From positions 1 to 5,239 of the forward strand of contig JBBISU010000148.1 of assembly GCA_037441225.1 (NCBI GenBank): DNA of 5,239 nt, read 5' to 3'. Both the position numbers and the translations under genes were made by a program. The stretch is from JBBFMJ01 sp037441225 (lineage in GTDB: Bacteria > Acidobacteriota > Thermoanaerobaculia > UBA2201). The notes beneath the pieces were generated by a model. The model ran no database searches. It saw only the letters and a list, made by a program, of their open reading frames with translations, and had not been told where the DNA came from. This document shows, in pieces, positions 1 through 5,239 of this stretch (position 1 is the first letter of the stretch; each line of letters begins with the position of its first letter).

Positions 1-16
1 TCTAACTGATATTATA

Positions 17-55
17 CGGGCATTACAAGTGCGACCCCTACACTACTGCTCTATT
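17..55 (-). repeat. REP-like GC-rich element, degenerate copy (copy 1)
   Basis: Bases 25-55 repeat bases 122-152 exactly (31 bp, offset 97 bp). Read on the minus strand, the unit has a GTAG tetranucleotide (41-38) followed by the arm GGTCGCAC (36-29). The partner arm at 19-26 has decayed: only the two loop-proximal pairs and the outer GGG/CCC pairs (18-20 with 35-37) remain, with mismatches between. It is therefore a degenerate version of the perfect hairpin in copy 2. The GTAG-plus-hairpin design is that of REP elements moved by RAYT transposases; that assignment is inference, and no transposase gene lies in the window. Confidence 0.65.
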
Positions 56-67
56 ATTCTGATTTCA

Positions 68-92
68 CGCAGGCTAAAGAACCTGCGGCTAC
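68..92 (-). repeat. REP-like hairpin with GTAG foot, second sequence type
   Basis: A perfect 6-bp GC-rich inverted repeat, CGCAGG (68-73) and CCTGCG (82-87), encloses an 8-nt loop. Read on the minus strand, GTAG (92-89) lies one base outside the stem, the same arrangement as in the hairpin at 116-138, although the stem sequence is different. The GC content contrasts sharply with the AT-rich flanks. No U-tract follows on either strand, so it is not an intrinsic terminator. It is best read as a dispersed intergenic REP/MITE-like unit of a second sequence family. Confidence 0.6.
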
Positions 93-115
93 AATTTATT
101 TATTTATATTTTACA

Positions 116-152
116 GGTCGCACAAGTGCGACCCCTACACTACTGCTCTATT
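116..152 (-). repeat. REP-like hairpin with GTAG foot (copy 2, intact)
   Basis: GGTCGCAC (116-123) and GTGCGACC (126-133) form a perfect 8-bp inverted repeat around AA; in single-stranded form the loop would open to about 4 nt. On the minus strand GTAG (138-135) lies one base outside the stem. Bases 122-152 are identical to 25-55, so the shared unit also includes about 14 bp outside the hairpin (139-152), on the GTAG side. There is no T-tract, so this is not a terminator. It is a dispersed-repeat type of element, probably REP-like. Confidence 0.7.
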
Positions 153-224
153 TTATCTCATTTTCAACTGCAATTTTTTTAATTTAACCATATCAGAAGT
201 TAAAAATTTTATTTCTTTTCTTCA

Positions 225-246
225 AAATGTGATCTGGATCACATTT
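225..246. promoter_or_regulatory. CRP-type operator (TGTGA-N6-TCACA palindrome)
   Basis: TGTGA (228-232), spacer TCTGGA (233-238) and TCACA (239-243) sit within AAA and TTT flanks. The palindrome extends over 224-247 with only the central pair (235/236) unpaired. Compared with the well-known ideal 22-bp E. coli CRP site, I find one difference, at the centre (TCTGGA instead of TCTAGA). The site lies 40 bp upstream of the ATG of the secreted protein gene, in the only stretch where its promoter can be. The likely binder is a CRP/FNR-superfamily regulator with CRP-like recognition-helix specificity. The FNR half-site TTGAT is not present. The regulator gene itself is not in the window. Confidence 0.8.
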
Positions 247-260
247 TTTATTTAAAAATG

Positions 261-269
261 TGTTATATT
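261..269 (+). promoter_or_regulatory. Candidate extended -10 promoter element
   Basis: TG (261-262), one base, then TATATT (264-269) fits an extended -10 box (TGn-TATAAT). It has no convincing -35 hexamer: the bases about 17 bp upstream fall in the right half of the CRP-like site and the T-run after it. A start near 276-277 would place the operator centre (235/236) at about -41, the position of class II CRP-activated promoters, where the activator substitutes for the -35 contact. The weakness is a leader of only about 10 nt, just long enough to contain the ribosome binding site. In DNA this AT-rich, -10-like strings also occur by chance; TATAAT at 271-276 is an alternative. Confidence 0.4.
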
Positions 270-276
270 ATATAAT

Positions 277-281
277 GGAGG
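277..281 (+). promoter_or_regulatory. Shine-Dalgarno site GGAGG deciding the ATG at 287
   Basis: GGAGG is complementary to the 3' end of 16S rRNA and sits 5 bases before ATG 287-289. This spacing selects the ATG over the in-frame GTG at 260 and the in-frame ATG at 275, and it puts the signal peptide at the very N-terminus. Confidence 0.85.
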
Positions 282-286
282 TTAAA

Positions 287-3200
287 ATGAAAAAGTTTAT
301 ATTTTTATTTATTTTGTTTGGAACTTCACTTTTATTTCCTCAATGGACAAAACAAGGGACACTCAATGGAAATATAACAGATGTGGAAGTCATAAACTGG
401 GATGGAGCTTCTGGTTTGATTTATGTTTCAACTTCTGGCTCTGGAATCTTTAAAAGTAATGATGGAATAAACTGGGAAGAAGCAAATGGCTTTGGAGATT
501 ATGTCCTCCCTGATTTTAATGTAAAAGCAATTGCAAGGATACCATCTTATGATAATTATCTTGTTGCTGCCTGTTCAAGTGGTGTCTGGATAACTTATGA
601 TAAAGGGGATAAATGGCAGGATTTTAATTCTGGGCTTTTTTCAACAAATATTTCACCAATTCCAAGGGACATTGCTGTTTCTTATTATAGTGGAAACTAT
701 TATTTTTATCTTGCAACTTATGGAGCAGGTGTCTTTAGAAAAGTTGGAAGCACTGGAAGCTGGGTTCCTTTCAATGATGGGGAATTGGAAGCAAACAATG
801 ATTATTATTGCATCTCAATTGGCGCACAAGGAGACAAAGCACTTGTTGGTACAAGAAGGGTTTCAAATGTAAGCACTTCAGGACACCTTTATACTTTATC
901 TGGCGATAATACATGGTATAGAGTTTATAATTATACATTCCCACAAAATGTTTCAATACCAGCAATATCTTACAGATTTCCTGACTTTGCCTTTGTATCT
1001 GTTGGATACAATCCAACAAGTGGAGAATATGAAGGTATCTGGTTTTCAACTGATGCAATAAATTTCAATAAACTGGCAAATTCTGGAATGCCTAAAGACC
1101 AGCCATTTCTATCACTGGATTACGGGAAAGATGGATCAACATATAGTATAGTTGGTGGAACTACAAAAAGGTTATACAAGATTCCAAGTCCTTCCTCCAC
1201 AGACCCTTATCAGTTTGTTCCATTTACTGGGGCTGTGACTGGAGTTGGAGTTGGAAAGATTTGCGATGTTTTTTTTGGAGGTCCAGGAAAAGGACCTTAT
1301 ATAACAGATATTTGTAATATAACAGAAAAGCCAACTCCAATAAGAGATGGAATAAAGGACTTGCAAATCTCAGACATAGCTGTAAGTTCCCAGTTTGATG
1401 TCTCTGATTACGGTGTCTTTGCTGCCTCCAGAATTTCTGGATTATATAAGAATCAAGAAGTGTTTAGCTCTGAATCAGACAATAGAGGTTATTTTACAAG
1501 AATGATTGGGAATCCAGACAATTTAGGGATGCCAGATGTAATATGTGTCGCCACTTCTCCAAATTATAAAGAAAATGGGAAAATAAATTTGCACGAATTG
1601 GATGTCTTTGCAGGAACAAATGGAGAAGGAATTTTAAAATCCACAGATGGTGGAAGATCCTGGTATTACTCAAATGGATCGGGTACAACAACACTTCCAG
1701 AAGGTGCAATTATAACAGATATTAAATTATCTCCAAATTACCAAACAGATGGCACAATTTTTGCATCTGTTTATGGCTATGGCGTCTATAAATCAACTGA
1801 CTATGGTGCAAATTGGACTTTAACAGCAAATATGACAAATAAAAATGTCTTATCAATTGCACTAGACCCGAATTATCCATCTTTGGACTATATTTATGCA
1901 GGTTGCAGATCTGCATCAAACGGGACACTTCCTACCTTTTTTGTCTATAATGCTGGTGAATGGGTTGCAAAAACAAGTTATTATGGGACAATAAATTCAG
2001 TCACGGCAGGTAAAACAGAGGATACTCCACATATTTATATAGGAACTGCTCTGGATGGAATTTTGATTACACCAAATAGAGGAAATTCGTTTTCAAGTTT
2101 TAACAATGGGCTTTATTCTGCAAATAATTTTGTTTTCAAAGTCCTTGTGCCATTGAGTTATTATTATGAATATGGCACAAAAGATAATAGATTTTTAATT
2201 TCTGCAATAAGACCAAATAATACAAGTGGAGATGGGGGTTTTTACTGGTATTCTTTCTTAGATAATAGATGGTATCCTTTTAATAGCAATCTTCCAGATC
2301 AAAGAATTATCTCACTTGGCATAGCTCCAAATTTTACATATAAAGGACACATCTTTTGTGGACATATAAATCAAAGCATTTATACTGCATATATACACAA
2401 AGATTCAGGTCCACAAAATGGCTGGACACCAGCAGAAGGTTTTTTTACAACACCAAAGAGGATAAATGGTATTGCTGTTGATCCAAGTGATAGCAACATT
2501 GTCATTGCAGCAACAGATGATATGGGTGTCTTTATTTCCTTTGACAAAGGGGAGACCTTCAGGCCCTGGTCAAAAGGACTTACATATACTGCTTCTTCAA
2601 ATACTTATGTTGTTCAAAAAACCCTTTCAATTGATATAACAGATAAATGGAGTGGATTATATCCTGATTTGAGAACTGCAATTTTAGGAACTTCTGGTCA
2701 AGGGATTTATTATGTGGATTTTGATCACACAAATTCTTCAATTTTTTATTATCCACAATGGTATAAAGCAACAATGACACCATCTACAACTGGAAATATA
2801 AATGAAATAAGATATACTTCAGTTACAGAAGACATAAGGGCATCTGACTCTGTCTATGGCGACTATCACTCTGCAAATATTGGAGCAAGCTGGGCACTTA
2901 CAACAGGAAGCCCGTCTGTTGGGCTTACAAATATGTCCTTTGCATCCTCTGTTGACTTGAAAAGAGGACTTAATCAATTTATCTGGGGATGCTCTTCTGG
3001 TAAATCCCTTTCCTTAAGATCAGGAATTTGCACAAACAATGGAAAGGCATGGTATTTTGACCCAACTCCAGATCAATGGTATCAGTGTTCTACAACTGGG
3101 CTTGACACTTGTGAGGATTTCAGGGCAATTTTAAAACTTTCATCTGGTGCAATCCTTATGGGTTCAAAAGATATTGGAGGGACTTCTACAAGCTGGGCTG

Positions 3201-3991
3201 GTATGTACAGATCTGATGACAACTGCTCCAGCTGGGAGGTGTCAAATGAAGGGCTTCCAGCAAATCCAAAGGTATATGAACTGCAACAACTTTCAAATGG
3301 GGATATCCTTGCAGGTCTGGATGGAATAACTGGTGGTGTATTTTTAAGTGATGCTTCATCAAATGGATATGCTTGGGTAAAGGTAAATAGTGGTTTTTCT
3401 CCCTCTGTGCCTGGCTCTGTTGAACTTTCATCAGATGGAAGCACAATTTATTCTGGTATGTCTGAAGATGGAATTTATGCAAGTGGAACAGTTATAAATT
3501 ACACTGGAGTTCCAACTGCATATTTTACCTCTCCACCTGAGGGTTGTATAAACACAAACATAAATTTTGATGATTATTCTGCTGGAAGGGTTACATCGTG
3601 GTACTGGAATTTTGGGGATTCAACATATTCATCAGAGAGAAATCCAGTACATCCATATAGTTCAACTGGCATAAAAAATGTATCACTACAGGTTTCAAAT
3701 GGATATAATACAGATACCTATTCAAGATCAATTGAAATAAAACCCGAACTTGAAGTTGAAATAAGGGTTGTAAAAAATGGAAGTGATGTTTTAATAAGCT
3801 GGAATGATTTATCAGATGAGACAGGATATGGATTATATTTGTCTAATTCCCCTTCTTCTGGAATTTATTATTCTTCACTTCCTCAAGATGCAACTGGCAT
3901 TCTTTTTCCTTCCGGATACACTTATGCAAGGATTCAAGCAGTAAGTACAAGTTATGTCTGTGGAGATGGTCCAGTTGGAGGTTCCTGGTAA
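287..3991 (+). CDS. Secreted multi-blade Asp-box (BNR-like) beta-propeller protein with PKD and FN3-like C-terminal domains
   Basis: 1234 residues. The N-terminus (MKKF, then a hydrophobic stretch to about residue 17, before PQW) is a signal peptide without a lipobox, so the product is exported as a soluble or surface protein. Asp-box motifs (S/T-x-D-x-G-x-x-W/F) lie at 57-63, 103-110, 254-260, 452-459, 503-510, 595-602, 751-758 and 976-983, with weaker ones near 152-159 and 862-869. They are often preceded by G-x-G-(I/V)-(F/Y)-K and by SPNY/DPNY-type turns (424-427, 482-485, 528-530), as in sortilin/HCF136-like propellers. The array (about 20-1070) probably folds as two or three propellers. 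Residues 1074-1153 are a PKD domain with WNFGD at 1107-1111, and 1156-1234 resemble a fibronectin-III domain ending in Trp. I see no transmembrane anchor, LPXTG or recognisable sorting tail. Asp boxes mark the fold, not an activity; sialidase-type catalytic residues were not recognised. A binding or adhesion role, or an unrecognised glycosidase, is possible. A CRP-like operator lies upstream. Confidence 0.9.
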   Translation: MKKFIFLFILFGTSLLFPQWTKQGTLNGNITDVEVINWDGASGLIYVSTSGSGIFKSNDGINWEEANGFGDYVLPDFNVKAIARIPSYDNYLVAACSSGVWITYDKGDKWQDFNSGLFSTNISPIPRDIAVSYYSGNYYFYLATYGAGVFRKVGSTGSWVPFNDGELEANNDYYCISIGAQGDKALVGTRRVSNVSTSGHLYTLSGDNTWYRVYNYTFPQNVSIPAISYRFPDFAFVSVGYNPTSGEYEGIWFSTDAINFNKLANSGMPKDQPFLSLDYGKDGSTYSIVGGTTKRLYKIPSPSSTDPYQFVPFTGAVTGVGVGKICDVFFGGPGKGPYITDICNITEKPTPIRDGIKDLQISDIAVSSQFDVSDYGVFAASRISGLYKNQEVFSSESDNRGYFTRMIGNPDNLGMPDVICVATSPNYKENGKINLHELDVFAGTNGEGILKSTDGGRSWYYSNGSGTTTLPEGAIITDIKLSPNYQTDGTIFASVYGYGVYKSTDYGANWTLTANMTNKNVLSIALDPNYPSLDYIYAGCRSASNGTLPTFFVYNAGEWVAKTSYYGTINSVTAGKTEDTPHIYIGTALDGILITPNRGNSFSSFNNGLYSANNFVFKVLVPLSYYYEYGTKDNRFLISAIRPNNTSGDGGFYWYSFLDNRWYPFNSNLPDQRIISLGIAPNFTYKGHIFCGHINQSIYTAYIHKDSGPQNGWTPAEGFFTTPKRINGIAVDPSDSNIVIAATDDMGVFISFDKGETFRPWSKGLTYTASSNTYVVQKTLSIDITDKWSGLYPDLRTAILGTSGQGIYYVDFDHTNSSIFYYPQWYKATMTPSTTGNINEIRYTSVTEDIRASDSVYGDYHSANIGASWALTTGSPSVGLTNMSFASSVDLKRGLNQFIWGCSSGKSLSLRSGICTNNGKAWYFDPTPDQWYQCSTTGLDTCEDFRAILKLSSGAILMGSKDIGGTSTSWAGMYRSDDNCSSWEVSNEGLPANPKVYELQQLSNGDILAGLDGITGGVFLSDASSNGYAWVKVNSGFSPSVPGSVELSSDGSTIYSGMSEDGIYASGTVINYTGVPTAYFTSPPEGCINTNINFDDYSAGRVTSWYWNFGDSTYSSERNPVHPYSSTGIKNVSLQVSNGYNTDTYSRSIEIKPELEVEIRVVKNGSDVLISWNDLSDETGYGLYLSNSPSSGIYYSSLPQDATGILFPSGYTYARIQAVSTSYVCGDGPVGGSW

Positions 3992-5239
3992 TAAAGAAAA
4001 ATTAGTTTTTTAGAAATTTCTTGGTTCTCAAAATATTTTTTAATTTCATCTGAGGGTAAGTTTTGCAGGACAAAATTATATGTATTATATGCCTTTTCAA
4101 TTCTTTTTCTTCCAGATTTAATTTTATTATTTTTAAAGTAATGTTCAGATAAAATAGTATTGTATTTCCATAAAAGATTTGCAAAAGGTGCTTTTTTTAA
4201 AAGGCAGTCACATTTTTTGACTAAATTTTTATCATAATTTTCCTGAAGGTTTAATAAAATTCCTTCAATTTTAAATTGATTCATTCCAGTTTTTTCAGAG
4301 ACATCTAAAATTTCCTTTAAATATTTTTTTCTTTCTTCTTTTTCTGAAAATAAAATAATTGTCCTCAAAGATAAAAACAATTCTTTTTTTAAATTTTTTT
4401 CTTTTGCTTTTTTATATACATCAAAAGAAATTGCTTTTGCTTCTAAAATATTTCCAGTCAAATAATAGTAATATGAAAGGTATGCATCAACTAAAAGTAA
4501 TATAAAGCCAACTTTTTGTTTTTCAATTTCTTTTTTTATTTTTTCAATAAATTTTAATACTGCTTTTGGGTATGGAATATTTAATAAAAATTCTATCCAG
4601 TAAAATAATAAATCAATTTTTTTGAAATTATATTTATATGAATATTGTGAAGCATTTTTTAGTAAATTCCTTGCTTTTTCAAATTCCCCATAATATTGAT
4701 TTAATTCACTTAAGTTACATAAAATAATTATTTGCATTGGATCTTCAAATTTTTTGCTTAAAGATAGTGCATAATTAAAATTATATTCTGCTTCCTTCCA
4801 TTTTGATAAAAGCATATATTCATAGCCAATTTCATTTAAAGAAATGATCAAATTTTGATAAATTCCATATTTTTCCTGATGGTTTTTCGAATGAATAAAA
4901 TATTTTAATGCTTGCCTATGGTCGCCTAATATACCAGAGAAAGAAGCAAGATTGTGCAAAACCTTGATTGTACTAAATATATCAAATTTCTTTTCAAAGT
5001 ATCTTTTTGAATCTTCAAGTATTTCAAATGCCTCTTTTTGCTTTCCAGTTGTAAATAAAAGTGTTCCTTTTATAATTGAGGTCTTTTTCAACTCTTCTTC
5101 TGGTATTTTGCCTTTATACTCTTTTTCAATTTCTTCAAATATTTTTAATGAATCATTATACTTTGACATCTGTGCAAGGATTGTTCCTTTTTTATTTTCC
5201 ACATTAAATTTTTGAATATCTGATTTTGCACACATTTCT
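3952..5239 (-). CDS. TPR-repeat protein, 5'-truncated by the window edge
   Basis: The first in-frame ATG is at 5235-5233 (427 residues from there). The frame stays open to the window edge (the preceding codon is GAA) and no ribosome binding site can be seen in the 4 remaining bases. The residues around that Met (EMCAKSD) look like the end of helix B of a preceding TPR, so the Met is probably internal and the protein longer. Counted from it, about ten helix-hairpin units of 34-38 residues follow, at roughly 8-41, 52-83, 90-124, 130-165, 169-203, 206-240, 243-281, 288-317, 323-350 and 356-393, with TPR signatures such as GKQKEAFEILE, GDHRQALKYF, SKWKEAEYNF and GEFEKARNLL. No signal peptide or membrane segment is visible. 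The product is Lys/Ile/Tyr-rich and probably cytoplasmic. In many bacteria such arrays form the C-terminal half of signalling proteins (Ser/Thr kinases, MalT-like or AAA ATPase regulators, cyclases); the catalytic part would lie beyond the edge. The last 13 codons, giving the tail EPPTGPSPQT, overlap the convergent gene. Confidence 0.85.
   Translation of the reverse strand, partial: EMCAKSDIQKFNVENKKGTILAQMSKYNDSLKIFEEIEKEYKGKIPEEELKKTSIIKGTLLFTTGKQKEAFEILEDSKRYFEKKFDIFSTIKVLHNLASFSGILGDHRQALKYFIHSKNHQEKYGIYQNLIISLNEIGYEYMLLSKWKEAEYNFNYALSLSKKFEDPMQIIILCNLSELNQYYGEFEKARNLLKNASQYSYKYNFKKIDLLFYWIEFLLNIPYPKAVLKFIEKIKKEIEKQKVGFILLLVDAYLSYYYYLTGNILEAKAISFDVYKKAKEKNLKKELFLSLRTIILFSEKEERKKYLKEILDVSEKTGMNQFKIEGILLNLQENYDKNLVKKCDCLLKKAPFANLLWKYNTILSEHYFKNNKIKSGRKRIEKAYNTYNFVLQNLPSDEIKKYFENQEISKKLIFLYYQEPPTGPSPQT

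Noticed and set aside
68..133. Hairpins at 68-87 and 116-133 as Rho-independent terminators of an upstream gene
   Set aside because: Neither stem is followed directly by a T-run on either strand, and both carry the GTAG foot and repeat-family features instead.
25..152. CRISPR repeat-spacer array
   Set aside because: There are only two identical units, 97 bp apart, with a different palindromic element between them. Unit length, spacing and the missing third repeat do not fit.
271..276. Perfect TATAAT as the -10 box
   Set aside because: A start about 7 bases downstream would fall at or after the Shine-Dalgarno site, removing it from the mRNA, and there is no -35 at 17 bp. It cannot be excluded, but TGT-TATATT at 261-269 fits better with the operator.
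260..286. Upstream GTG start at 260 (nine extra residues, including an in-frame ATG at 275) for the propeller gene
   Set aside because: The GGAGG at 277-281 is correctly spaced only for ATG 287. The longer start would put charged and polar residues ahead of the signal peptide and would overlap the likely -10 region.
3082..3444. Antisense open frame of 120 codons inside the propeller gene
   Set aside because: Its Ser/Pro-rich sequence is the reverse-frame shadow of Asp-box coding DNA. It shows no domain, no ribosome binding site was noted, and it lies wholly within a well-supported gene.
3994..4022. AAGAAA/TTTCTT inverted repeat just past the plus-strand stop as a terminator
   Set aside because: The stem is short and almost purely AU, and what follows (GGTTCTC) is not a U-tract. 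It also lies inside the TPR coding region.
4952..5215. Plus-strand open frame of 87 codons opposite the TPR gene
   Set aside because: Phe/Ser-rich translation is the complement of the Lys/Glu-rich TPR helices, a typical shadow frame.

Overview
The window is AT-rich bacterial DNA. It uses the standard genetic code, has a clear Shine-Dalgarno site, and encodes an exported Asp-box/PKD protein and a lysine- and isoleucine-rich TPR protein. No marker gene fixes the taxon. The composition, the dispersed GTAG-type GC-rich hairpins and the large secreted propeller protein would suit an uncultivated, low-GC anaerobic or thermophilic lineage, but that is only a guess. Nothing suggests a phage, a plasmid backbone or a CRISPR array.

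Layout. Bases 1-160 are non-coding and hold three short GC-rich elements that stand out from the AT-rich surroundings. All have the same orientation, and each shows a GTAG tetranucleotide at the foot of a hairpin when read on the minus strand. Two of them share an exact 31-bp direct repeat. This matches the design of REP sequences mobilised by RAYT (TnpA-REP) transposases. Bases 160-224 are AT-rich and hold nothing I recognise. Bases 225-246 form an almost perfect CRP-type operator (TGTGA-N6-TCACA). It is followed by a plausible extended -10 element (261-269), a GGAGG ribosome binding site (277-281) and the ATG at 287.

Bases 287-3991 (+) encode a 1234-residue exported protein: signal peptide, a long array of Asp-box (BNR-like) beta-propeller blades, a PKD domain and a C-terminal fibronectin-III-like domain. 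Bases 3952-5239 (-) encode a TPR-repeat protein whose 5' end lies outside the window. The two genes converge and their coding ends overlap by 40 bp, with no recognisable terminator between them.

The most informative signals are regulatory and structural: the CRP-like operator placed for activator-type control of a secreted protein, the cluster of REP-like hairpins just upstream, and the antisense coding overlap at the 3' ends. There is no evidence that the two genes share a pathway. They are convergent and so cannot be in one operon.
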